Source: Deltaproteobacteria bacterium (GTDB lineage: Bacteria; Desulfobacterota; Desulfobacteria; Desulfobacterales; SURF-7). Taken from it: a stretch of 12,004 nt of DNA. Within the stretch, counting starts at the first letter, position 1; each line of letters begins with the position of its first letter. The DNA is taken from positions 1 to 12,004 of the forward strand of contig JAFDJC010000079.1 in the NCBI GenBank assembly GCA_019307665.1. The letters are read 5' to 3'. Under the pieces are notes generated by a model that saw only the letters and a list, made by a program, of their open reading frames with translations, did no database searches and was not told the origin of the DNA. A program made the translations under genes and the position numbers. Shown here one piece after another: positions 1 through 5,560 of the stretch.

Positions 1-100
1 TTATAGGTGTTTCCTGAGGTTAAGGAATAAGGGAGAAATTTCTTGCAGGGCCAATGTTTTTTTTGGTATATCAATCTCACCTCTTTTTAGGATGAATTGA

Positions 101-128
101 TTGAAAAATAGTAATCTTTTGCCATAAG
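101..128 (+). promoter_or_regulatory. Possible sigma70 promoter for the toxin-antitoxin operon
   Basis: TTGAAA at 101-106 and CATAAG at 123-128 are separated by 16 bases, in AT-rich sequence upstream of the antitoxin gene. The -35 matches consensus at five of six bases and the -10 at four of six. It would start transcription near 135, so the inverted repeat at 154-169 would lie in the leader. AT-rich DNA gives such matches by chance, so this is only a candidate. Confidence 0.22.
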
Positions 129-153
129 GTTTATTTTTATAACACTTGCTCTC

Positions 154-169
154 AAAAGTGGGGACTTTT
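154..169. repeat. Perfect 6-bp inverted repeat with GGGG loop upstream of the antitoxin
   Basis: AAAAGT (154-159), GGGG (160-163) and ACTTTT (164-169) form a perfect inverted repeat ending 28 bases before the antitoxin start codon. Type II antitoxins usually bind inverted repeats at their own promoter, so an operator is one reading. A short RNA hairpin in the leader is another. A third is a worn REP-like element, because GTGGGGAC cores are, from memory, common in REP sequences of related bacteria. Function is not shown. Confidence 0.4.
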
Positions 170-197
170 TAAGTTGTTTAATAAAAAGGAGATAATT

Positions 198-431
198 ATG
201 AGTGAACTAATAATTTCAAATCCGAAAATAATGATGGGAAAACCTGTTATTAAAGGAACTCGAATTACAGTTGAATTAATCTTGGAAAAGCTGGCATCTG
301 GTGAATCTGTAGATCAAATTTTGAATGAACATCCACGCTTAACAAGGGAGGCAATACAATCGTCATGCGCATTTGCTGCTGAGGCTTTGAAGGCAGATGT
401 AGTATATCCTGTTGAAGAGGCAACAGCATGA
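198..431 (+). CDS. DUF433 family antitoxin (VapB-like)
   Basis: This small 77-aa protein has the DUF433 pattern: an N-terminal strand ending NPKIMMGKPVIKGTRITV, then helices with ASGESVDQILNEHP and LTREAIQ, which form a winged-helix-like DNA-binding fold. DUF433 proteins encoded next to PIN-like genes are regarded as antitoxins that bind both their toxin and their own promoter. The start is ATG at 198, with GGAG at 188-191 placed six bases upstream. The frame is open back to a TTG at 174, but that would put the ribosome binding site inside the coding region and add residues atypical of the family. The stop overlaps the next gene as ATGA (428-431), typical of a coupled antitoxin-first operon. 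The family call is confident; the antitoxin role follows from the family and the partner. Confidence 0.88.
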   Translation: MSELIISNPKIMMGKPVIKGTRITVELILEKLASGESVDQILNEHPRLTREAIQSSCAFAAEALKADVVYPVEEATA

Positions 432-799
432 ATTTTGTTGCGGATGAAAATGTTGAAAGACAAATTGTTGAACGATTGCGAAATAAAAATAATTCTGTAT
501 GGTATGTAGCAGAAATGTCGCCATCTATATCCGATGATGAGGTACTCCAGCTTGCAAACAATGAAACTGCTCCTTTAATAACTTCAGATAAGGATTTCGG
601 CGAATTAGTATTTCGTCAACATCTCGTTTCCTATGGAGTTATCTTGGTCCGTTTATCTGGCCTGAGTCCGGAATTAAAGGCAAATATAGTTTTCTCTACC
701 ATTACCAATCATGAAAATGAGATATTGGGAAATTTTACAGTAATTTCGCCAAGTGGAATCAGAATTAGGAAAATATCCGAATATCAGGAGGAGAAATGA
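428..799 (+). CDS. DUF5615 PIN-like toxin (VapC-like putative RNase)
   Basis: This 123-aa protein is of the DUF5615 family, a compact PIN-like fold found beside DUF433 antitoxins. The acidic residues expected for metal binding are present: D6 and E7 in the opening strand (FVADENV), the D36-D37-E38 cluster before VLQLA, and D54/D56 in ITSDKDFGEL. By analogy with VapC it is predicted to cut RNA when free of antitoxin; the substrate cannot be told from sequence. Translation begins at an ATG overlapping the antitoxin stop by four bases, so the pair is coupled. Its own last codons contain the strong ribosome binding site of the downstream gene, which starts four bases before this gene ends. No frameshift or missing acidic residue is seen, so the toxin looks intact. 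Confidence 0.85.
   Translation: MNFVADENVERQIVERLRNKNNSVWYVAEMSPSISDDEVLQLANNETAPLITSDKDFGELVFRQHLVSYGVILVRLSGLSPELKANIVFSTITNHENEILGNFTVISPSGIRIRKISEYQEEK
786..793 (+). promoter_or_regulatory. Strong ribosome binding site inside the toxin gene's 3' end
   Basis: AGGAGGAG sits two bases before the ATG at 796, with its GGAG parts at usable spacing. It lies wholly within the last codons of the PIN-like toxin gene. It settles the start of the downstream exported protein and couples its translation to that of the toxin. Confidence 0.7.
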
Positions 800-1644
800 T
801 ATATCGTAAACTGGTGGTATTGATAGTTTGTTTAATCGTGGCCCAGGCTGCCAACGGATATGATGGTTTAAAAACAGTGGTCGGCATTACAAATTTTGAA
901 AACAGTACATTTTATAAAGATGTGGATGAAGCAGCAGTAGCTATCGACAACCATCTTATGGAAGAGTTGCAAAAGAATTGTCCGGATATCATTTTTCAAA
1001 GGTTTGAAAAGCCGGCTGAAACAGACAATCAAAAAATTGCTTTTGCAGGAAGAAGTGCAGGCGTTAATGCCGTTGTTACATGTAAGCTGACCGATATAAG
1101 AGGAGTAGAAGAGGAGCTCGGTTTCTGGTTTTTTGAAAAGGTCGTATATTTTGCCGAAGTGCATGCTCTCATTGAAATATATGATACCGAAACAGCCGCA
1201 AAACTTTTTGTGGCAAGTTTTGAAGATGAGGTCGAAATAGAAAGGGAACAATTTGACTCCCTGGTATCAAAGACGGCTTCCGGAAAACTACCCGATATAC
1301 AGAACCCATTGAAAAGTATTGCTGAAAGCATTGGAGAAGAAGTTTGCGGCATAGTGGAAGATGAACCGTTCAAAGCATATTTAAGCAGTGTAGAAGGTAA
1401 TACGGTTATGGTTACTTCCGGTAGTAATGCCGGTTTAGCCAAAGGAATGAAATTTAAAATGTATGGCAATCAGGAGAGTGTTGCCGGAAAAGCCGGCACA
1501 GAATTTTATTTCAAAGGTTCTGAGGTTGGAGAGATAGAAATTATAACCGTAGCACCTGGGAGTGCGGAAGGCCGAATAATTTCGGGCCGGATTGCCACTA
1601 CAGATATATGCTTGAAAGAGAAGGAAAAGGATAGCTGGTTTTAG
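796..1644 (+). CDS. Exported protein with CsgG/FlgT-like architecture, function unknown
   Basis: A 282-aa protein beginning with a likely Sec signal peptide: R4/K5, then a hydrophobic run over residues 6-16 and small residues at 17-21 (AQAANG) suited to signal peptidase I. The cysteine at 12 lacks a proper lipobox, so a lipoprotein is unlikely. The mature N-terminal half (VVGITNFENST at about 28-38, then a helix and the strand AVVTCKLTDI near 92-101) resembles the CsgG/DUF799-type periplasmic fold. Residues about 195-270 (SVEGNTVMVTSGSNAGLAKG followed by strands) resemble the FlgT C-terminal domain. Both are recalled pattern matches, not searches. The start has a strong ribosome binding site at 786-793 and overlaps the toxin by four bases. 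No terminator is evident after it. Position in a toxin-antitoxin operon is unusual for an envelope protein. Confidence 0.6.
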   Translation: MIYRKLVVLIVCLIVAQAANGYDGLKTVVGITNFENSTFYKDVDEAAVAIDNHLMEELQKNCPDIIFQRFEKPAETDNQKIAFAGRSAGVNAVVTCKLTDIRGVEEELGFWFFEKVVYFAEVHALIEIYDTETAAKLFVASFEDEVEIEREQFDSLVSKTASGKLPDIQNPLKSIAESIGEEVCGIVEDEPFKAYLSSVEGNTVMVTSGSNAGLAKGMKFKMYGNQESVAGKAGTEFYFKGSEVGEIEIITVAPGSAEGRIISGRIATTDICLKEKEKDSWF

Positions 1645-1694
1645 CTTTGTATTGAAAAATAAAGCATGATTTTATTGTTTATTCAACATAACCA

Positions 1695-1708
1695 TATGTA
1701 ATTACATA
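1695..1708. repeat. 14-bp perfect palindrome upstream of the cold-shock promoter
   Basis: TATGTAATTACATA is a perfect palindrome ending 35 bases before the -35 box of the cold-shock gene. Its size and place would suit an activator or repressor site. In 12 kb of AT-rich sequence, about one palindrome of this length is expected by chance, so the role is uncertain. Confidence 0.25.
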
Positions 1709-1743
1709 ATATTTATGCCGTTAAAAAATTTAAAGCAAAGAAC

Positions 1744-1772
1744 TTGTTTTTTTTATAAAAAAGAGATATAGT
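1744..1772 (+). promoter_or_regulatory. Sigma70 promoter of the cold-shock gene
   Basis: TTGTTT (1744-1749), a 17-base spacer and TATAGT (1767-1772) form a good housekeeping promoter. An A/T-tract region at 1721-1740 resembles an UP element. Transcription would start near 1778-1780, directly at the base of the first leader hairpin, leaving a leader of about 130 nt. Confidence 0.6.
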
Positions 1773-1777
1773 TTTTT

Positions 1778-1911
1778 GCGACGCAAAAGAGCATAATTTT
1801 TTTTGCGTGCGGGACGTGCAGGTTTCTTTCTGAAGGCAAGAACCATTTTTGAAATTGGCGACCTGAAGTTTGGAACCATGAGGAAATCATAAAAACTAGG
1901 AGGTTGTCATT
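1778..1911 (+). promoter_or_regulatory. Structured 5' leader of the cold-shock mRNA
   Basis: The predicted leader is long, like those of the enterobacterial cspA family, which act as temperature-sensing RNAs. A first hairpin pairs ACGCAAAA (1781-1788) with TTTTGCGT (1801-1808). GGTT (1821-1824) with CTT (1826-1828) can pair with AAGAACC (1838-1844). CAGGT (1819-1823) can instead pair with ACCTG (1861-1865), which excludes the former. A four-base AACC (1874-1877) complements GGTT at 1902-1905, overlapping the ribosome binding site. Pairings are seen by eye; no folding was computed, and a thermosensor role is inferred. Confidence 0.4.
1898..1904 (+). promoter_or_regulatory. Consensus ribosome binding site of the cold-shock gene
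   Basis: AGGAGGT, a full match to the 16S rRNA tail, lies seven bases before the ATG at 1912. It follows a tiny leader reading frame, ATG AGG AAA TCA TAA (1878-1892), whose stop is five bases upstream of it. Confidence 0.85.
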
Positions 1912-2112
1912 ATGGCGGATGGTGTTGTTAAATGGTTTAGCGACCAGAAAGGTTTTGGTTTTATTGAGCAGGAGGATGGCCCGGATGTATTTGTTCATCA
2001 TACAGGCATCAATTCTACGGGTTTTAAATCCCTTAATGAAGGAGATCGCGTTACATTTGAAATAGAAGAGGGTAAAAAAGGCCCTGCGGCTGTTAATGTG
2101 ACTGTTGTATAG
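1912..2112 (+). CDS. Cold-shock domain protein (CspA family)
   Basis: At 66 aa this is a single cold-shock domain of the usual size: a five-stranded OB-fold barrel that binds single-stranded RNA and DNA and melts mRNA secondary structure in the cytoplasm. RNP1 is KGFGFI at residues 13-18 and RNP2 is VFVHH at 26-30. The opening GVVKWF and the closing AAVNVTVV are typical. It forms its own transcription unit, with a sigma70 promoter at 1744-1772, a long leader, a consensus ribosome binding site and a terminator right behind it. Regulation through the leader is likely by analogy with cspA. Whether this copy is cold-induced or constitutive cannot be told, since family members of both kinds exist, so a letter (cspA, cspC and so on) is not assigned. 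Confidence 0.96.
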   Translation: MADGVVKWFSDQKGFGFIEQEDGPDVFVHHTGINSTGFKSLNEGDRVTFEIEEGKKGPAAVNVTVV

Positions 2113-2131
2113 CTCTTCTTATTGTCAACAC

Positions 2132-2172
2132 AAAAGGGCGCTCCATATAGTATATGAAACGCCCTTTTTTTT
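2132..2172. terminator. Bidirectional intrinsic terminator between csp and the sfp-type gene
   Basis: AAAAGGGCG (2132-2140) pairs with CGCCCTTTT (2160-2168). After a small internal loop, CATAT and ATATG continue the stem around an AGT loop. An eight-T run follows on the + strand (2165-2172). Read on the - strand, the same stem is followed by TTTTGTGTT, so it can also end the eleven-gene operon arriving from the right. The convergent gene ends on either side fit this double use. Confidence 0.9.
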
Positions 2173-2195
2173 AAAAAAAAGCCTGCTTATATTTT

Positions 2196-2768
2196 TTAAA
2201 GCACGGACCATATGATGTCATATTCGTCTTTTACGATAGACGCGATATAATCATCAAAATAGAAGTGTTCCACTATCCATTTTCTGTTCATGCTGTCTAT
2301 TATCATACTTTTTTTATCGGGGACATCTAATATCCTGCATGAAGAAAGGCCTTTAAGGCCTTGTCCAGTAGCCTTTAGTACTGATTCTTTGGCTGTCCAG
2401 TATCTGAAAAAGAGGACCTCTGACGGTTCATCGCCTCCGAGATCCCATTCATTTTGATGGGCAACTTTTTTTTTCAGTGCTTCTTTGTAAGTCCTTATTT
2501 TTTCTATGTCGATGCCGATAGGGTATGTGGCGGCAACGCCTGCAGCATATTCGGGCTTGTGGGAAAGAGACCAGAAAATACCATTTACCGGTACCGGAGC
2601 GCCGTTTTCATCCTTTAGAAGCTCTCCGGTAAGTTTTGTGCCGAATTTTTTAGCTGATATCAGAAGTCCTTTTCGTGCAAAATCGCTCAGGGAAGCGACA
2701 AGGTCCTTTCCTTTAAGCGCTCTTTCTTTTTCCGGGACACTGATGATAACAGGGAAAATGTTGTTCAT
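2196..2768 (-). CDS. 4'-phosphopantetheinyl transferase, Sfp type
   Basis: A 190-aa enzyme that moves the phosphopantetheine arm of coenzyme A onto a serine of acyl or peptidyl carrier proteins, making them active. The two family signatures are clear: IGIDIEKI at 84-91, with metal ligands D87 and E89, and FFRYWTAKESVLKATGQGL at 120-138, with E128 and K132. SLSHKPEYAA at 68-77 is the substrate-side motif. It is shorter than Bacillus Sfp (about 224 aa) but normal for the class found in proteobacteria. The start is ATG at 2768, one base after the rsmI stop, so it is read with that gene. It is the last gene of the operon. No polyketide, peptide-synthase or fatty-acid gene is nearby, so its carrier protein is unknown; it may serve as the general holo-ACP synthase. 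Confidence 0.92.
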   Translation of the reverse strand: MNNIFPVIISVPEKERALKGKDLVASLSDFARKGLLISAKKFGTKLTGELLKDENGAPVPVNGIFWSLSHKPEYAAGVAATYPIGIDIEKIRTYKEALKKKVAHQNEWDLGGDEPSEVLFFRYWTAKESVLKATGQGLKGLSSCRILDVPDKKSMIIDSMNRKWIVEHFYFDDYIASIVKDEYDIIWSVL

Positions 2769-2769
2769 G

Positions 2770-3657
2770 TTATTTTTCTTTAATAATCAGAATCTTTTCA
2801 TAAACTTTTTTTCGTGAAAGCCCGTACTCATTAGCTATTTTCCTGGCAAGCACTGACGGAGTCATTCCCGGCACCTCCAGTTGTTTTTCAATTTCTTTTG
2901 AACTTTCAAATAGGCTCTCAAAAGAAATGTTTTCAGGTTTTATGTTACCGGATACCAGAAGTGTGCATTCTCCTTTTACTGCATTACGCTTGATTAGACT
3001 TTGGGAAATTTCAGACATGTGTCCACGGATAAACTCTTCAAACGGTTTTGTCATTTCCCTTGACAGCACACCGGGTCTGTCGCCCATTATGCCGATAATG
3101 TCATCGATAAGCTGAAGAATACGTTTGGGTGACTCATAAATAATGAGAGTGCCGGCTTCATTTTCAAGGGCCTCAAGTCTTTCATTACGTTTTGAGGATT
3201 TTTTAGGTAAAAATCCGACAAATGTAAATGTGTCTGTCGGGAGGCCTGAGACAGAAAGGGCTGAAATAGCTGCTGACACGCCCGGAACAGGAACCAGTCG
3301 GATATTGTTTTTTAAGGCAGCCTGCACCAGACGATATCCCGGGTCGGAGACAGACGGTGTGCCGGCATCAGATACAAGCGCAACCATTGCGCCGGTTTTT
3401 ATTTTCTCGATAAGGCTTTCAGCACGTGATGCTTCGTTATGCTCATGGCAGGAGACGAGTTTCCCCTTGATGTTGTGATACGAAAGAAGTTTTCCTGTCT
3501 TCCTCGTGTCCTCGGCTGCAATGTAGTCAGCTTCACCAAGTGTGCGTATGGCCCTCAACGTTATGTCATCCGGGTTGCCTATAGGGGTCGCGACAACATA
3601 GAGTTTGCCGGCTGTGTTTTTTTCCTCTATTTTATGTGTAGGCGAGATCAAAGGCAT
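2770..3657 (-). CDS. rsmI: 16S rRNA (cytidine-1402 2'-O)-methyltransferase
   Basis: RsmI puts a 2'-O-methyl group on C1402 in the decoding centre of 16S rRNA, using S-adenosylmethionine. The 295-aa product has the tetrapyrrole-methylase fold with the expected landmarks: LYVVATPIGN at 19-28, AAEDTRKTGKLL at 47-58, VSDAGTPSVSDPGYRLV at 95-111 and VPVPGVSAAISAL at 122-134. It ends with a small helical domain (GLSRKKVYEKIL, 279-290). Length matches the family. ATG at 3657 is chosen because family members begin just before the first motif; the frame is open to 3714, but those 19 extra residues lie deep in yraN. The ribosome binding site is weak. The start lies 26 bases inside yraN, so translation is probably coupled to it. 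Confidence 0.94.
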   Translation of the reverse strand: MPLISPTHKIEEKNTAGKLYVVATPIGNPDDITLRAIRTLGEADYIAAEDTRKTGKLLSYHNIKGKLVSCHEHNEASRAESLIEKIKTGAMVALVSDAGTPSVSDPGYRLVQAALKNNIRLVPVPGVSAAISALSVSGLPTDTFTFVGFLPKKSSKRNERLEALENEAGTLIIYESPKRILQLIDDIIGIMGDRPGVLSREMTKPFEEFIRGHMSEISQSLIKRNAVKGECTLLVSGNIKPENISFESLFESSKEIEKQLEVPGMTPSVLARKIANEYGLSRKKVYEKILIIKEK

Positions 3658-4003
3658 TTTTAATAATTTCAACTGCACTTTTGTTGCTATCGGAATGAAT
3701 GATAACAACATCAAAGCGCGCTTTGTTTTTCATTTTATTCTTTTTTTTTAAATATGAAAGCGCTGCCATTGAAATTTTTCTTTGCTTGTTGAGCGTAATT
3801 GAATATTTGGCGTTTCCAAAGTTTTTTGTTCTTCTCGCCTTGACTTCTACAAAGACGATTGTTTCCTTGTCTTTTGCTATTATGTCTATTTCACCGGGCT
3901 TTGCACGGAAATTTTTTTCAAGAATTGTGTATCCCAGGTTTGTCAGTTCTTTTAAAGCGATCGCTTCACCGGTTTTCCCGAACTGCTGTTGTGGGTTCAA
4001 CAT
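3632..4003 (-). CDS. yraN: UPF0102 nuclease-fold protein
   Basis: A 123-aa member of the YraN/UPF0102 family, which has a PD-(D/E)XK nuclease fold resembling Holliday-junction resolvases; the physiological job is not firmly known. The nuclease core is intact: E13 in GKTGEAIA, GEIDIIA with D40 at 37-43, and FVEVKARR with E53 and K55 at 51-58. Length is normal. The gene sits between rnhB and rsmI and overlaps both, by 7 and 26 bases, a neighbourhood known from many proteobacteria. Being tied to RNase HII suggests, but does not prove, a part in nucleic-acid repair or processing. Confidence 0.92.
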   Translation of the reverse strand: MLNPQQQFGKTGEAIALKELTNLGYTILEKNFRAKPGEIDIIAKDKETIVFVEVKARRTKNFGNAKYSITLNKQRKISMAALSYLKKKNKMKNKARFDVVIIHSDSNKSAVEIIKNAFDLAYT

Positions 4004-4611
4004 GGGTTGTAACCTCTGAGGTGTTCCCTAACCCCTTTGAATTTTTTACGATGAATTGGACAACACCCTAAACGGGCGATCGCTTCTTTATGCTTTTTTG
4101 TTGGATAGCCCTTGTGCTTTACAAACCCGAAGTCCGGATACTCATCGTCATATTTTTCCATTATTCTATCCCGGGTGACTTTGGCAATAATGGATGCTGC
4201 TGCTATGGATATGCTGAGTGAATCACCTTGTTTAATCGTTTCCTGTGGAATATCTGAAGCAATGCGGAAGGTCCCATCGATTAGAATGAAGTCCGGTTTT
4301 GGAATCAGCTTTTCAACCGCCATGTACATGGAAAGCAATGATGCCTGTAGTATGTTTATTCTGTCAATTTCCAAAGGGTCTACTATGCCGATTCCGACAG
4401 CTACCGGGTGCCTGTAGATATCTTTATAGAGGCTAACTCTTTTGTTCGGCGTTAATTTTTTTGAATCGGCGATACCTTTAACCGGAAAGTAATCCGGCAG
4501 AATAACTGCAGCCGAAACAACAGGTCCTGCCAAGGGTCCTCTACCGGCTTCGTCAACACCCGCAATTCTTTTATAGCCTTTTATGCCTGCTTTTTTTTCA
4601 AATGCCCACAT
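3997..4611 (-). CDS. rnhB: Ribonuclease HII
   Basis: RNase HII cuts the RNA part of RNA-DNA hybrids and starts removal of single ribonucleotides put into DNA by error. The 204-aa product has the family signature GVDEAGRGPLAGP (18-30) with D20 and E21. The other two metal-binding aspartates are D112 in IDGTFRI and D130 in KQGDSLSISIAAASIIAKV. KHKGYPTKKH (165-174) is the conserved substrate-contact region. Length fits the family. The start at 4611 gives a normal N-terminus, with only a weak ribosome binding site. A 36-base gap separates it from rplS; no terminator is evident there, so it is likely in the same operon. It overlaps yraN by seven bases. Confidence 0.96.
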   Translation of the reverse strand: MWAFEKKAGIKGYKRIAGVDEAGRGPLAGPVVSAAVILPDYFPVKGIADSKKLTPNKRVSLYKDIYRHPVAVGIGIVDPLEIDRINILQASLLSMYMAVEKLIPKPDFILIDGTFRIASDIPQETIKQGDSLSISIAAASIIAKVTRDRIMEKYDDEYPDFGFVKHKGYPTKKHKEAIARLGCCPIHRKKFKGVREHLRGYNPC

Positions 4612-4647
4612 GCTTCCAGACCAGACCTGCCGGCAAAACTAAGACTA

Positions 4648-4995
4648 TCAGTTTAATCGGCGTTCTTTTATTCTTGCAGCTTTACCCTTCAATTTACGGA
4701 GATAATAGATTTTTGAACGGCGTACACGTCCATGTGTATTCACTTCAATCCTGTCAATAATCGGAGAGTGAAGCGGAAAAATTCTTTCAACTCCAATGCC
4801 GTAAGAAATTTTTCTTACTGTAAATGTTGCGTTGGTTGTCCCTTTTCGTTTACTGATCACAACACCTTTAAAGGCTTGGATACGCTCCTTTTCTCCCTCT
4901 CGAATTCTTACGTATACGGTAACTGTATCGCCTGAAGCAAAATCGGGATGATCGAGTCTCATCTGCTCCTTTTGAATCTTTTCAATCGTTTGCAT
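4648..4995 (-). CDS. rplS: 50S ribosomal protein L19
   Basis: L19 sits at the interface of the two ribosomal subunits and contributes to an inter-subunit bridge. At 115 aa it is family-sized. Clear landmarks are the N-terminal helix ending KEQM, the GDTVTVYVRI strand, the FTVRKISYGIGVERIFPLHSP block (about 58-78) and the C-terminal KIYYLRKLKGKAARIKERR. The start at 4995 matches the family N-terminus. A GGGGGAG run lies only about two bases before the ATG and an AGGAG farther up. The gene starts 14 bases inside the SPOUT methyltransferase gene. The trmD-rplS pairing is found in many bacteria, here with an extra methyltransferase between. Confidence 0.98.
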   Translation of the reverse strand: MQTIEKIQKEQMRLDHPDFASGDTVTVYVRIREGEKERIQAFKGVVISKRKGTTNATFTVRKISYGIGVERIFPLHSPIIDRIEVNTHGRVRRSKIYYLRKLKGKAARIKERRLN

Positions 4996-5560
4996 AACTC
5001 CCCCTGTAATCTCCTTTCAAACGGTCAAGTACAACAGATACCGCAGACCTGACGGAAAGGTGGTTGTAATCCGAATCCGCCATGATTGGACTTAATACAT
5101 AGTCGGCATCGGAAATAAATTGTTCTGAAAATCCCCATGCGGTTCCGAAAAGGAGGAGATAAGGATTTCCTTCTTTTAGATTTTGCCGCAAGGAATTGAA
5201 GCTGATATTTCGCATATTTTTTTTTGCGCTGGTAACGACTGTTTTAGGTGCCCGGCCTGTTTGTTTTGTTATTTCCGTTATAACCTCATCAAGGTTCTCG
5301 GAAATTTTAGCCAGCTCCAGGGCTTCCCCCCTGACCTTATTACAGTTCGTTCCGGCACCGGTTGTCCAGTGCGATAAAAGCTTCATAACTAATTCCTGTT
5401 GATCTTTAAGGGGCGTAACCACGTAAAAGGCTTTCACCCCGTATGTCTTTGCAGCCCTTGCGATGTCGTGCAAATCAAGGTTTGTCACGGCGGATGCTAT
5501 AATATCGCCGTTTTTATTGACAACCGGATAATGCATCAGCGCGACATACAGCTCAAGCAT
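4982..5560 (-). CDS. SPOUT-class RNA methyltransferase, TM1570-like (PF09936)
   Basis: A 192-aa protein of the family known from Thermotoga TM1570, a trefoil-knot (SPOUT) S-adenosylmethionine-dependent RNA methyltransferase whose target is not established to my knowledge. Family features are the opening LYVALMHYPVVNKNGDIIA (4-22), the strand AFYVVTPL (44-51), the cofactor-loop sequence LLLFGTAWGF (135-144) and the knot helix HLSVRSAVSVVLDRL (167-181). It is distinct from TrmD, which has its own complete gene directly upstream. It overlaps trmD by 8 bases and rplS by 14, so all three are translated as a tight block. The place between trmD and rplS is typical of deltaproteobacteria and supports a tRNA or rRNA target. 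The family call is firm; the substrate is unknown. Confidence 0.88.
   Translation of the reverse strand: MLELYVALMHYPVVNKNGDIIASAVTNLDLHDIARAAKTYGVKAFYVVTPLKDQQELVMKLLSHWTTGAGTNCNKVRGEALELAKISENLDEVITEITKQTGRAPKTVVTSAKKNMRNISFNSLRQNLKEGNPYLLLFGTAWGFSEQFISDADYVLSPIMADSDYNHLSVRSAVSVVLDRLKGDYRGSYAND

Noticed and set aside
174..197. TTG at 174 as an earlier start of the DUF433 antitoxin
   Set aside because: The ribosome binding site GGAG at 188-191 would then lie within the coding region, and the added residues do not belong to the family. ATG at 198 has ideal spacing.
1658..1676. AATAAA/TTTATT repeat after the exported-protein gene as a terminator
   Set aside because: The stem is six A/T pairs only, with no G/C core and no clean T run after it. 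It would not be a credible intrinsic terminator.
3143..3663. Open frames on the + strand across rsmI
   Set aside because: They are antisense to a clearly recognised gene, have no family likeness and no ribosome binding sites. The same holds for the other frames opposite ffh, rnhB, trmD and EF-G.
3658..3714. Longer N-terminus for rsmI starting at 3714
   Set aside because: The extra residues have no likeness to RsmI and would deepen the overlap with yraN. ATG 3657 fits the usual start just ahead of the first motif.
4612..4647. Possible terminator or promoter between rplS and rnhB
   Set aside because: A short GCCGGC palindrome is present but no T run follows and no promoter boxes are convincing. 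Read-through is more likely.
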